Source of the DNA: Methanocella_A sp963792125
GTDB lineage: Archaea > Halobacteriota > Methanocellia > Methanocellales > Methanocellaceae
Length of the DNA: 64,000 nucleotides
Direction of reading: 5' to 3'
Assembly (NCBI GenBank): GCA_963792125.1
Contig: CAWBVA010000012.1
Coordinates: 961,092 to 1,025,091 of the forward strand
The translations under genes were made by a program, and so were the position numbers. Position 1 is the first letter of the stretch, and every line of letters starts with the position of its first letter. Shown in pieces: positions 18,978 to 28,002 of the stretch. A model generated the notes under the pieces. It had not been told where the DNA came from and searched no databases. It saw nothing but the letters and a program-made list of their open reading frames with translations.

Positions 18978-19824
18978 TCATTGTTGCGACTTTTTCTCAT
19001 ATTCTTCCACCCGGTCGAGCCACTCGTCGACCAGGCAGTTGAACACTTTCTCCTGCTCCACCTCGAGGCCGTGCCCGGCCCGGTCCAGCACGGCAAAGGT
19101 GCCGCGGGGATAGTTACGGACGACCTTCAGCATGTCCTCCCAGCCCACGGTAGCATCCTGCCGTCCCGCCAGCAGCAGGGACGGCTTTATCAAAGGGATG
19201 TGCCGGCTTCTCGATGTCAAAGGAAAAGCCGTAGCCAGTCAGCTGGAACCGGTTCAAAAATGCTTCGTCCTTCGATCGCATGCCAGGGACGATGTCCTTC
19301 TGGAACCGTTCCCACCGCTTTTTGTCCTGCAGCACCAGCATGCGCTCGAAAAACGATCTGACGTCAGGCTCGATGCCTGCCAGCAGCCCCTCGTCCCGGA
19401 AGAACGTCGCCCGGGGCGGCAGCGTGCGATTTTTCCGGTCCGCTATGATCACCGGGCAGATAAGCAGTATCCCGTCCAGCCGTTCGGGGATGCGGTACAC
19501 CATGCCCTGTGCAAGGTATCCGCCGTATGACTCGCCGGCCACGAGGAAACGGCCGTCAGGCACGACCTTTTCGCAGAATTTTATGACCGCGTCGAGCATT
19601 CCGTCGGCATTTACGATGTCGTCCGTGCCCTTTGTCTTCCCCATGCCCGGCAGGTCGATATAGATGCGCTTCCAGCCCGGGCGGCCCCGGAAGATCGGCT
19701 CCATGCAGCCGGTCATGACGTGGTGGTCGATGCCGAAGCCGTGGAGCATCAGGACAGGGACGCCCTCCCCGTATGTCTCGTAGTAGATCTCCAGGCCGTC
19801 GACGTCGCAAATCATGTATGACAT
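18978..19824 (-). CDS. Alpha/beta hydrolase (one frame break)
   Basis: Joined length is about 280 residues. It opens with a beta-hairpin typical of small esterases (ICDVDGLEIYYETYGEG), the oxyanion HGFG, and the nucleophile elbow AGESYGG. After a frame break near 19207 come LLLAGRQDATVGW (catalytic Asp) and LDRAGHGLEVEQ (catalytic His), completing the triad. Cytoplasmic, substrate unknown; lipase/haloperoxidase-like esterase. Transcribed alone. Confidence 0.78.
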
Positions 19825-19876
19825 ATTGGGCTAAAATGGATAAAATAGGTATTGCCCGCCATCAGCATGGCGTCAG

Positions 19877-21436
19877 TCAGGCTCCCGATGCTGGCAGGAG
19901 TACCGTGAACCTGGTGCCTTTACGGTAATCTCCGCTGACCCGGTCTTCCACCCACACCTTCCCGGCAAACTCCTCGACCAGAGTTCTCACCAGATAGAGC
20001 CCCAGCCCTCTGCCCGAAGCCTTTGTTTTTCCTCTCTCCAGCCTGGAAAAGAGCTTGCTTTTCACCCCGTCAGGTATGCCGGGGCCATGGTCCTCGATGG
20101 TAACCCTGAAAAAGTCCTTTCCTCCTTCGTTCACCTTCGACAGATCGATGTCGATCACCACCGGCCTGTCCCGGGCCGAGTGCTTGATAGAATTCCCCAC
20201 GAGGTTGGAGAACACGTCCTCAATCAGCCTGTTAGCTGTTACCAGACAGCTACCCGTCTCGTGATAACGGATGGTAATTTTAACCTCCCTGTCCGGCACT
20301 TTCGAGTATTTCTTTTTCACGTCCTCCAGGACGTCACACAGGTCGATTATCCTCGCCTCCAGGCCGCCATGCCCGGCCTGCTGGAGCTTCGAGACGTTCT
20401 CAATGAGCTGCGAGCTGCTCCTCAGCATGTCCAGCGCGCCGTTTAACAGTCTGGCAGCGTTCTCATCGCCGGCCAGAGCCTGCTGTATCATCTCCAGGTT
20501 GCCCATGGCCACCATGTTCATATTGTTGATGTCGTGGCTCATCAGGTCTACGTACAGTTCCGCCTGGGCTTTGGCCTCTGCCAGCTCCCTGGTGCGTTCT
20601 TCGACCCGTCGCTCCAGCTCCTCGTAAGCCCTGCGAAGCGCATCCTCTGCCCGTTTCCGGTCGCGTATGTCCCGGCAGATGCCCCTGAAGCCTCTCAAGG
20701 TGCCGTCACTGTCATAGACCGGGGTGACGTTCATCTCGAAGTCAACGAGCTCGCCGTGCCTGCTGATCAGGGTTTTCTCGGCCACGGCAAATTGTCCGTG
20801 TCGTCTGGCCAGGCCCTCCAGGATCTCCGATAAACGTTTAGCGTGAGCGGGGTCCGTGAAGCTGTAAATCGATTTGCCCAGGATCTCTTCCGGCCGGTAC
20901 CCGAGATAATCCATGACCCTGGGGCTGGAATACGTAAAGATGCCCCCGCCATTTATCTCCCATACCCAGTCATAGATGCTCTCGACGAGGTTCCTGAACT
21001 TTTCCTCGCTTTTCCGGACGGCTTCTTCCGCACGTTTACGCTCGGTTATATCTCTCGAAATACCCTGGATACCGATGATCTCTCCTTTACTGTTTATTAT
21101 GGGGGAAGTCTTCACCTCGAAGGGGGCGCGTTGTCCGTATCCGTTGACGATAACCACCTCGTAAGGCGGAATATCCTCGTTGCGCAAACGTCTCTCCAGC
21201 TTTTCCTTTAATACGGGGACGTACTCGGGCGCCACGAAGTCCCAGGCCTTTTTCCCGATGATGTCGCTTAGCGGGATATGGACGATCTTTTCAACATTTT
21301 CCGTCATGAACTGCCAGGTGCCTTCCAGGTCGGTGGTCCAGAGGATATCGCCCGAGTTCTCCAGCAGGAACCGGTACCGGTCCTCGCCGGACTTTAGCTT
21401 ATTTTGCTCTGCCTGATTATTGTACTGGCGTTTCAT
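19877..21436 (-). CDS. PAS-PAS sensor histidine kinase
   Basis: An intact 519-residue protein. PAS 1 (FLLENSGDILWTTDLEG), PAS 2 (LVESIYDWVWEINGGG) with PAC motifs (GIQGISRDITERKRAE; GFRGICRDIRDRKRAE), a coiled coil (RRAYEELERRVEERTRELAEA), then the core: H-box DLMSHDINNMNMV, N-box NLVGNSIKHS, G1 DHGPGIP, G2 GRGLGLYLVRTL. No membrane helix. Same H-box family as the two kinases at 13.4-18.1 kb but on the opposite strand. No receiver gene adjacent. Confidence 0.9.
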   Translation of the reverse strand: MKRQYNNQAEQNKLKSGEDRYRFLLENSGDILWTTDLEGTWQFMTENVEKIVHIPLSDIIGKKAWDFVAPEYVPVLKEKLERRLRNEDIPPYEVVIVNGYGQRAPFEVKTSPIINSKGEIIGIQGISRDITERKRAEEAVRKSEEKFRNLVESIYDWVWEINGGGIFTYSSPRVMDYLGYRPEEILGKSIYSFTDPAHAKRLSEILEGLARRHGQFAVAEKTLISRHGELVDFEMNVTPVYDSDGTLRGFRGICRDIRDRKRAEDALRRAYEELERRVEERTRELAEAKAQAELYVDLMSHDINNMNMVAMGNLEMIQQALAGDENAARLLNGALDMLRSSSQLIENVSKLQQAGHGGLEARIIDLCDVLEDVKKKYSKVPDREVKITIRYHETGSCLVTANRLIEDVFSNLVGNSIKHSARDRPVVIDIDLSKVNEGGKDFFRVTIEDHGPGIPDGVKSKLFSRLERGKTKASGRGLGLYLVRTLVEEFAGKVWVEDRVSGDYRKGTRFTVLLPASGA

Positions 21437-21642
21437 ATCAATCGATATCCTTGCTGGCTGTTGATAGCGCGAATGTAGAAAGAATTAATAGATATTTCTG
21501 TCACGGAATGATATACCTTATTTGGAAAATAATGAATAAAAACGGGGTTGAATGCCGTTTAAACGCCTGTCGGGCAAATAATCGGAAAATATGCTCTGAC
21601 CGACCCTAACAGTTATATCCGGGCAGGTCAATAGCAGAAAGG

Positions 21643-21861
21643 ATGAGCACTATGGCCGTCAAAATTCCCAGTGAAGTGGCTCTTTCGATCTGCCGGAAAA
21701 TCCGCGACGAGAACAGGGGCTTTCCCGCCTCGTTGCAGGCGCTGCGGTGCCGGAATTGCGAGGCATGCTGCAATGGCGCCGTGATCAAGTCGTCGCGCGA
21801 CGGCAGAGCCTGTTGCCTGGTCCGTCAGAGATATGCCATGACCGTCGCCGTAAAAGTATGA
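21643..21861 (+). CDS. Small Cys-rich protein
   Basis: 72 residues, or 69 from ATG 21652. Helical start (PSEVALSICRKIRDEN), then a cysteine cluster RCRNCEACCNGAVI and GRACCLVRQRY. AAAGGATGAG precedes ATG 21652 at a good distance. The four to six cysteines suggest a metal or Fe-S site. No family recognised. Convergent with the phosphoesterase at 21866. Confidence 0.5.
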   Translation: MSTMAVKIPSEVALSICRKIRDENRGFPASLQALRCRNCEACCNGAVIKSSRDGRACCLVRQRYAMTVAVKV

Positions 21862-21865
21862 CTTT

Positions 21866-22729
21866 TCAAGGCGGCACAGCATCCCGGCCCAGCGCGAAGC
21901 TCAGCATCGAGATAAAACGCTTTCCGTCTTTCTTATAGTAGACTCCGAAATAGCACCTGTCCCAGCCGTAGCGCCGATAGTACCCGGCCGGCCCCGCGAG
22001 GCCGAGGCGCACGATATAGTTCGCATCGTCCTCCAGCGCGATTTTTTTCTCCTCGACTTTCCGGCCGCCGGCCGTGAACGCGACCTGTTCGAGGCTGAAC
22101 AGGATGTCCTCTACCTTCCCGTCCCGTTCCCTGTACGCGGCCTCTGCGTGCTCGTGGCCGCAGACGATGGCATAGCCAGGTCTCATGGACGGTCCCACGA
22201 CGGCAAATGCTTCCTCCGGCATATAGTGGTAGCCGCTCAGGTCGTAGTAGCTCGTCCCGGCGCGGGATATGCGCTGCCACGTCTGCGATGCGGTCCATGC
22301 GGTCATCGGCCCGGTGTCGCCAGTGCACGTCGTGGCCGGGTCCAGCGGCCCGCCATGGACGGCATACAGACGCTCTTTGCTGTCGGCATAGGCGACGGGC
22401 ATATCCCGAAAGAACTCCTCCCATCCTCCCCGGCTGCGGCATTCCTCGTGCGCCTCGAGGCTCTTTGCATCGCTGCCGGACACGGGGACCGACCAGACGA
22501 ATGCCTCGTCGTGGTTGCCGAGCACCGACGTCAGGCCCGGGATGCTTTTCAGGCGGTCGATCACCTCGCAGGGGCTGTATCCTCGCTGCATGGCGTCTCC
22601 TAAGTTAAAAGTCCGTTCCGTACGGCCGTAGCGCCTGGCGAACGTGCGGCCGCCGGCAAGACGCAGGATCGCGTCCAGCGCGCCGATGTCGGCGTGTACG
22701 TCAGAAAACAGCAGTATACAGCCTTGCAT
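21866..22729 (-). CDS. Calcineurin-like metallophosphoesterase
   Basis: About 287 residues from ATG 22729 (MQGCILLFSDVHADIGALD); an upstream ATG at 22756 is less likely. Dimetal motifs are complete: SDVHAD, NLGDAMQRGY, LGNHDEA, YAVHGGPLDP and CGHEHAEA. The family includes protein phosphatases (PrpE-like) and Ap4A hydrolases. The substrate cannot be told from sequence. Single gene, cytoplasmic. Confidence 0.85.
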   Translation of the reverse strand: MQGCILLFSDVHADIGALDAILRLAGGRTFARRYGRTERTFNLGDAMQRGYSPCEVIDRLKSIPGLTSVLGNHDEAFVWSVPVSGSDAKSLEAHEECRSRGGWEEFFRDMPVAYADSKERLYAVHGGPLDPATTCTGDTGPMTAWTASQTWQRISRAGTSYYDLSGYHYMPEEAFAVVGPSMRPGYAIVCGHEHAEAAYRERDGKVEDILFSLEQVAFTAGGRKVEEKKIALEDDANYIVRLGLAGPAGYYRRYGWDRCYFGVYYKKDGKRFISMLSFALGRDAVPP

Positions 22730-22794
22730 CGAGGAAGGGAACGGCGGGAAACACAATAACCTTTACGACGTCGAGGGCCCGGACGTCGTCACCC

Positions 22795-23282
22795 TCACCG
22801 CAGCATGCCCGACGCACGGTCGAAGGAAAATTTCCTCCGCGGGTCGCGCCTGTACCGTTTCAGGTCCGACGGCTTCAGCATGTTATGCCTGGCCTGCCAT
22901 AGCGGCAGGCAATACATGTACTCCGGGCTCTCCGGGGTGCCCCCGACGCCGACGACCACGAAGACGCGGAAATCCGGTGGCGTCCGCGAACCGGCGGTAC
23001 TTGGCCGGCTGGTACTCCTTGGCCCAGGAGATGTTGCCTCCGAACAGCGTCGACCGGAACTTGCACTCGATGCCGATGACCGTGCCGGTGGGCAGGTGCT
23101 CCACGACCAGGTCGGGGCTGAAGTCGATCTCCTCCCTTCCCCGGGCGCCGTCGCCCATCCAGCTCATTACCCTGAAGTCCTTCCCCGAGCAGCCCGATCA
23201 CGTGCCGCTCGAAGGCATAGCCCGCCGCATGCGTCGGGTCGTTGAAGTCTGGCATCACAGTGAAGGAGCCCGGCAAAGGCAT
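22795..23282 (-). CDS. PD-(D/E)xK-type nuclease-like protein (two frame breaks)
   Basis: Joining three frames gives about 160 residues: N-terminal helix (PTHAAGYAFERHVIGLLGE), then FSPDLVVEHLPTGTVIGIECKFRS, whose Asp and E-x-K triad match a restriction-endonuclease-like core, then GGNISWAKEYQPAKYRRFADA. After a break near 22985 it continues VFVVVGVGGTPESPEYMYCL and ends about 22795. The first break is near 23180. It resembles Holliday-junction resolvase/Mrr-type nuclease folds. Nuclease activity is inferred from the motif. The start may be ATG 23255 instead of 23282. Confidence 0.6.
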
Positions 23283-23354
23283 AAAAGTTATCCCGGTACG
23301 GCCTCAGACTTTCGCTCTCCCGGGCAAGCTCGACTCGCCCTTAGCGTAGGCACG

Positions 23355-23490
23355 CGACCCTCTCGACACGAAGGCCACAATGGCCACAAAGGCCACGAAG
23401 TCTTAATCGAGAATGGCTACCATTGCCCTTTCCTTAAACGTACTTTGTGGCCATTGTGGCCATTGTGGCCTTCGTGTTGAAAGGGTCACG
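23355..23490. repeat. Inverted repeat of GGCCACAA/GGCCACGAAG words
   Basis: The left arm (GACACGAAGGCCACAATGG then CCACAAAGGCCACGAAG) pairs with the right arm (ACTTTGTGGCCATTGTGG, CCTTCGTGTTG). The loop spans about 23405-23440. Located upstream of the nuclease-like gene and downstream of the EamA gene. Confidence 0.75.
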
Positions 23491-23518
23491 AGCATATACA
23501 ACAACATGGATGATAACT

Positions 23519-24469
23519 TCAGACGTCCTGCGCTTCGGGGGCCGCGTGCCTTTCCGGTTTCGGCCCGGCCCCGCGCTCGCGGGAGACGTACAGGCCGGCC
23601 ATGATGAGCGCCGCTCCCGCCAGCGTGATCGCGGTCAGCGCCTCACCCAGCAGCAGGACCGCCAGCGTCACGCCGGCGAGCGGCGTCACGTAGATGGTCA
23701 TCGCTGCGTCGGAGGCCCGCAGCCGGGCCATACCGTGGTTGTAGACGAGGAACGCGATCACGGAGCAGAAGACCGCCAGGAACAGCAGGGATGCCCACGA
23801 TATGGCGCTCAGCCCGGTCAGCGGCGTCATGGGCGTGGCAAAAACGTATACGGGCAGCAGGCCGAGGACGCCGAAGAAGAACGTGTAGACCAGGATGGTC
23901 ATCGGGGCGTACCGGTCGGACGCGCGCTTGGCCGCGATGGTGTATACCCCGAACAGGGCCGCGCTCGCCAGCCCGATCAGGTCCCCCGGGAGGTGCGCGG
24001 CCGACAGGTCGATACTGCCCCCGCTGACGATCAGGAACACCCCGGCAAAGGCGACGCCCGCTCCTGCCATCTGTTTTTTGCCTAGCCGCTCTCCCAGCAG
24101 TACTGCACCGAGTATGATGATGAAGAATGTAGACAGGTTAAAGAGCAGCGAAAAGTTGGTGGCAGTGGTGTAGACGAGCGCCGTGACCTGCAGCACGAAC
24201 TGCAGCGACACCCCGGCGACGGATAGAAAAGCTAACACAGGCAGGTCGCTCAGCGATACCCGCAGCGATTGCGGCGCGAACAGCAGCGCCATAAGCAGGA
24301 CGGCGGCGAACGCGATGGCAAAGCGGATGGTAACGATCTCCACGGCGCTGAGCTGCAGAAGCGCTTCCTTCGCCGCGATGGAGGACGCGCCCCAGAAGAC
24401 GTTGATCAGGATGAGCCCGATCATCGCCGTCCCGCTATTCTCAGTCAGCTGTTTCCATCCTTTTCCCAT
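23519..24469 (-). CDS. EamA/DMT-family transporter
   Basis: 316 residues with about ten hydrophobic helices in two EamA halves (first half GLILINVFWGASSIAAKEAL; second half LIGLASAALFGVYTIAAKRAS). This drug/metabolite superfamily exports amino acids, nucleotides or drugs by proton antiport. The substrate is not predictable. ATG 24469 with a GGGAAAAGGATGG context. Intact; transcribed on the minus strand from a promoter near 24500. Confidence 0.85.
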   Translation of the reverse strand: MGKGWKQLTENSGTAMIGLILINVFWGASSIAAKEALLQLSAVEIVTIRFAIAFAAVLLMALLFAPQSLRVSLSDLPVLAFLSVAGVSLQFVLQVTALVYTTATNFSLLFNLSTFFIIILGAVLLGERLGKKQMAGAGVAFAGVFLIVSGGSIDLSAAHLPGDLIGLASAALFGVYTIAAKRASDRYAPMTILVYTFFFGVLGLLPVYVFATPMTPLTGLSAISWASLLFLAVFCSVIAFLVYNHGMARLRASDAAMTIYVTPLAGVTLAVLLLGEALTAITLAGAALIMAGLYVSRERGAGPKPERHAAPEAQDV

Positions 24470-24659
24470 GCCGTCACCGTCTGCCCGGCCTGCCCGGGCC
24501 GTATCATGCCACGTGCCGGTTTTTTAAATCCCTTCGGGTCGGGGCCGGGGTTCCATGCCCCCGCGGCACGGTTGCCACCCCCGGCAGGATGTCCGCTTTC
24601 CGCCCTTTTTTCAGATAAGCGTTTTATAAATCGGGCGCCCGATCACTAAAAGGGGATGA

Positions 24660-24980
24660 ATGATGCAGTTCAGTAAAGTATTGTTAGCAACGGCCCTGCT
24701 GGTCACGCTGCTCGTCGTATCGACGGGCGTTTCGGCACAGATTGCGCCATGCGGGCCTGTCGGGCCACTCGTGCAGACCGGAGGGTACACGCGCACCGTC
24801 TCGGGAAGCTCCGTGGGAGGGACGTTCATACCGCCGCAGACGCAGGTCTCGGACACGTTCTACAGCTATCCGGGCATCAACGCGTTCGGCCCGTACCCGG
24901 GCGCCGGGTACGCCAGTACATACGGCGTAGGGTTCACGCCTTACGGGTACACGCCATACGGCGGCTTCACGTACCTGTGA
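24660..24980 (+). CDS. Secreted Gly/Tyr/Pro-rich small protein
   Basis: 106 residues with a typical signal peptide (FSKVLLATALLVTLLVVSTGVSA, cleavage after SA at about 26). The mature part is rich in Gly, Tyr, Pro and Thr (GINAFGPYPGAGYA, YGVGFTPYGYTPYGG), low in charge, with one Cys. It looks like an extracellular surface or matrix component. AAAAGGGGATG just upstream provides the RBS. Function unknown. Confidence 0.7.
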   Translation: MMQFSKVLLATALLVTLLVVSTGVSAQIAPCGPVGPLVQTGGYTRTVSGSSVGGTFIPPQTQVSDTFYSYPGINAFGPYPGAGYASTYGVGFTPYGYTPYGGFTYL

Positions 24981-25109
24981 GCACGGAGAGCACGGAGACT
25001 ACAGAGGGCATGGAAGACATAGCGTATGCCATGTAGATGAATTTAAGAATCAGATTGAATGGGCCGGTCGGCGGGCTACTTACCCGTAGCCTCCATGCCC
25101 TTTGTGGAC
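24981..25109. repeat. Imperfect inverted repeat between convergent genes
   Basis: GAGCACGGAGAGCACGGAGA and ACTACAGAGGGCATGGAAG on the left face TAGCCTCCATGCCCTTTGTG and GACTCAGTG on the right. Same vocabulary as the CACAGAGG family. Confidence 0.55.
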
Positions 25110-25667
25110 TCAGTGTCTGATGTGCGACTTCTCGTAGAGCCGGTGGGACCACTTGTTCTTCCACTTGTTGCCGTTAGTCTTGCAGTATTTGACTCTGCGC
25201 TCGGGGTCTTCCCGCACCCAGTTGAAGAGGTACATGAACTGGTCGCGGCCTACCTCGATCCGGCGGATTTTCTCCGGCACGCCGATGCTGACCAGGTAAT
25301 CGGAAAACGAGTCCTCGATTTTAAACTGGAGCTGCCCCTCGATCTTGACGGACTTCCAGCAGTATCCCTGCTCGTCCAGCCAGAGCCTGACGTTGTCGAA
25401 AATGTGCCCGGAGCAAATCTCTACCCGGTACGTCTCCTTTGTGACGCCCATCTCCCGGAAAAGCTCGCTCACGATGTCGACGGTGCGGTTCTGGTACTCT
25501 TTGGTCGCATACCGGCCGTCCTGGAAGTACTCTTCGCCGATCAGCTTATGCCTGAAAATGCCAGATTCTGCCTCAAGCGCCCCTATCGCGGCGCCTCCCA
25601 CGGGGGATCCTATGCCCGCATCGTCTATCTGTACGAGCTTCAGTCCCTCGCCACTTTCCTCGCTCAT
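25110..25667 (-). CDS. Conserved-looking hypothetical protein
   Basis: 185 residues, intact. An N-terminal alpha/beta part (LKLVQIDDAGIGSPVGGAAIGAL) resembles the start of RNase H-like or phage-type proteins with a conserved Asp. The middle is helical (VDIVSELFREMGVTKETYR) and the C-terminus basic (RRVKYCKTNGNKWKNKWSHR), suggesting nucleic-acid contact. I do not recognise the family. A minus-strand TATA element (TATATAAG) sits near 25690-25700. Confidence 0.5.
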   Translation of the reverse strand: MSEESGEGLKLVQIDDAGIGSPVGGAAIGALEAESGIFRHKLIGEEYFQDGRYATKEYQNRTVDIVSELFREMGVTKETYRVEICSGHIFDNVRLWLDEQGYCWKSVKIEGQLQFKIEDSFSDYLVSIGVPEKIRRIEVGRDQFMYLFNWVREDPERRVKYCKTNGNKWKNKWSHRLYEKSHIRH

Positions 25668-25845
25668 TTCAAGTATTGTTCACCGAAATTGCTTATATAG
25701 TTTTTCTTATTTTGAAAAATAAATATAATAAGACTATTGACGGCGCCGGCGTTCCCGGCAGGGATATGAGCTCCCGTTTGAAAACAGGTACGACCGATGG
25801 CATACGCTGTCGGGTATTGTAGAAAATGAAGAAAAAATGGAGCGC

Positions 25846-26229
25846 TTACTTGAGCTTGTCGGTGAGCGACCTGAGCTTCTGGATGTTGTCCAGATGCAGC
25901 TGCGCCTCGACACGCTTGCGTTCCTCGAGGGTGGAGATGATATCGGTAATGCTGGTCGAGAGCTTGTAGCACTTCAGCGGCCTGCCCTTGCCTTCCTTCT
26001 TGATCTCCCTCTCTTCAATCCAGCTCTGGTCCCGGAGCTCTCTCATGACAATGCTGACTTCAGGCTGTCTGAGGTCTGCGCCCAGCTCGATGTCCCTGCT
26101 GATGGTCTCGTCGACATTCGCCAGGTAGACTAGCGTCTTGGCGACGTTCCTCTTTAATCCTACGTTGACCAGGGTCTCAACGAACTCCTTGTCTTTCTCG
26201 TCTAATACTGGAACTGTAAGTTTTTTCAT
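25846..26229 (-). CDS. Winged-helix transcriptional regulator (TrmB/ArsR-like)
   Basis: 127 residues from ATG 26229. Winged helix: VETLVNVGLKRNVAKTLVYL, then RDIELGADLRQPEVSIVMRE (recognition helix) and the wing KKEGKGRPLKCYKL, followed by a C-terminal coiled coil (IISTLEERKRVEAQLHLDNI). This compact arrangement is typical of a regulator conserved in methanogens. It faces a very AT-rich 540-nt promoter region. Targets unknown. Confidence 0.75.
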   Translation of the reverse strand: MKKLTVPVLDEKDKEFVETLVNVGLKRNVAKTLVYLANVDETISRDIELGADLRQPEVSIVMRELRDQSWIEEREIKKEGKGRPLKCYKLSTSITDIISTLEERKRVEAQLHLDNIQKLRSLTDKLK

Positions 26230-26239
26230 CCTGTCCACC

Positions 26240-26778
26240 TCAATCGAAAATTATTTCCCAATCAGAATTAAATATTTAATATATGGATTCTGACGGTAGA
26301 TAGTTAACCAATCGTTATTATATATACTTTACCCTTATAGTTGCGATAATAAAATTTTCATTGAATATATTATCGCACAACCCTTTGATAAACAATCGTA
26401 TAATATTTAAGCTTTGTGCACTTTTACTTTACATAAAATAAATCTATGGGTCTGACGTAGCCTTATTGTTCTAAAAATACGATTTGATAAGGACGATCTT
26501 ATAATAACCTCTTGCAGGTTATTATTTAATTAATTTTTTAATTTAAAAATAGACCGGCGAATGTCAAAGGTGTTTTTTTGTAAGCCCGGTAGAGCATGCC
26601 GATTATGTAAAGAGGGTATACCACCGTTTCCACTGCAAGACAGCAGCAAGGCATTTTTTGGATATTTTCACTGTAAACAGCCCCCCGTCTCCCTTCTCCA
26701 GTGGAAATACGGGCTGCAGGCCGGTCCGCTTTGTCGCTGAAAATGCTCAAATAACATTCACGCGTATTTCCACTTGTC
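26240..26778. other. AT-rich intergenic region with two strong hairpins, no gene seen
   Basis: No convincing coding frame. Features: TATA-like runs for the regulator at 25846; a 10-bp stem TGCGATAATA/TATTATCGCA (26342-26377, 16-nt loop); and a second perfect stem ATAATAACCT/AGGTTATTAT (26501-26525, 5-nt loop) followed by a T-rich tract, like an intrinsic terminator. A TATA-like element (GTATAATATTTAAGC) near 26399-26413 could drive a short RNA ending at that hairpin. Confidence 0.45.
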
Positions 26779-27771
26779 ATGCAGAAAGCCTGTATCTTTT
26801 ACACGGACGCATTCCTGGAACATGGCAGCGAAGCACAGGTCGAGAGGCCGTCCCGCGCAGCCAGGACCATGGCACAGCTGAAGGGTGCGGGCATCTTAGA
26901 CCGCGCAGACTTGCTTCGCCCCCGGCCGGCCAGCGACGAGGAAATCGCCGCAGTCCACGACCCGGCCTATATCAAGCGGGTCAGGGCTTTCGGCACGGGC
27001 GACTTCGACGACGCGATAGAGATGACCGGAGGCTCGGCTGCAGCGGCCGCGCTGGCTGCCGGCGCAGCCATCGGTTGCGTGGACGAGACTGTCGATCGCG
27101 AGCTCGCCTTCGGAGTCGTCCGGCCCCCCGGCCACCACGCGATGCCCGACCATGCCATGGGCTTCTGTCTCTTCAACAATGCAGCCATCGCCGCGGCCCA
27201 CGCACTAAAGACGGTAAAGCGTGTGCTCATCGTCGACTGGGACGTGCACCACGGCAACGGCACCGAGCACATGTTCTACGATTCGCCTGACGTCCTGTAC
27301 TTCTCTGTCCACCAGTACCCCTGGTACCCGGGCACAGGCAGCCCCGAGGACACCGGGACCGGGAACGGTAAGGGATACAACGTGAACGTGGCACTGCCAG
27401 TCAGGTCCACGGACGCCGACTACATGAACGTCTTCCGCAGGCTGCTCCTGCCGATCGCGGACAGCTACAAGCCGGACCAGATCATCGTGTCCGCCGGCTT
27501 CGACCCGCTATGGGGAGACCCGCTGGGCGGGATGCATCTCTCGGCCAGCGGTTTCCAGGCAATGGCGTACGCCTTGCGGGAAATTCGAGGCAAGCGGGGG
27601 ATAGCCGCGCTCCTGGAAGGCGGGTACTCGGATGAGCTGCCGTCCTGCGTCGAGGCGACCATACGCGGGTTTCTCGGCGAAGAAGCGGAGATCACCATGC
27701 CGACGAGCGACATGGCGACGATGTACACGGAGTATGCCGTCAACGCACAGAAAGAGTACTGGCGGCTATAA
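26779..27771 (+). CDS. Histone deacetylase-family deacetylase/amidohydrolase
   Basis: 330 residues, full length. Signature motifs of the HDAC/AcuC/APAH superfamily are present: RPPGHHAM (His119, His120), MGFCLFNNAA, and zinc-site DWDVHHGNG (about 153-161), followed by SAGFDPLWGDPLGG and LLEGGY with the catalytic Tyr. It would remove acetyl groups from lysine, polyamines or acetyl-CoA synthetase. The substrate is not determined by sequence. Intact, single gene with an AT-rich upstream region. Confidence 0.9.
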   Translation: MQKACIFYTDAFLEHGSEAQVERPSRAARTMAQLKGAGILDRADLLRPRPASDEEIAAVHDPAYIKRVRAFGTGDFDDAIEMTGGSAAAAALAAGAAIGCVDETVDRELAFGVVRPPGHHAMPDHAMGFCLFNNAAIAAAHALKTVKRVLIVDWDVHHGNGTEHMFYDSPDVLYFSVHQYPWYPGTGSPEDTGTGNGKGYNVNVALPVRSTDADYMNVFRRLLLPIADSYKPDQIIVSAGFDPLWGDPLGGMHLSASGFQAMAYALREIRGKRGIAALLEGGYSDELPSCVEATIRGFLGEEAEITMPTSDMATMYTEYAVNAQKEYWRL

Positions 27772-28002
27772 AGTTGCCAAGGTTCCAAGAGAAGGCGCCA
27801 GGACGCCACTTTTAGCAACCGAAGGTTTCAAGACGCCAAGCGTTTTTTTAGATTTTTAAGTCGCCAAGGTACTAAGTACCATTATAGTTTTATGTAAAAA
27901 GCTTGGTCCCTTGATATCTTGAATAATAAAAAAGCTTGGCGTCTTGAAACCTTCGGTTGCTAAAAGTGGCGCCTTGGCGACTCTTCTTGGACTCTTGGCG
28001 GC
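27772..28002. repeat. Long inverted repeat between convergent genes (GCCAAGG family, copy 2)
   Basis: The left arm contains GTTGCCAAGGTTCCAAGAG, CGCCACTTTTAGCAACCG and AAGGTTTCAAGACGCCAAGC. The right arm (about 27936-27995) is its reverse complement. It fills the gap between the deacetylase end and the cca end and is strongly similar to the element at 2660-2921. Confidence 0.85.

Noticed and set aside
26538..26780. 80-codon minus-strand frame upstream of the deacetylase gene
   Set aside because: Lies in an AT-rich promoter region, has no RBS and no conserved motif; only one weak hydrophobic stretch.
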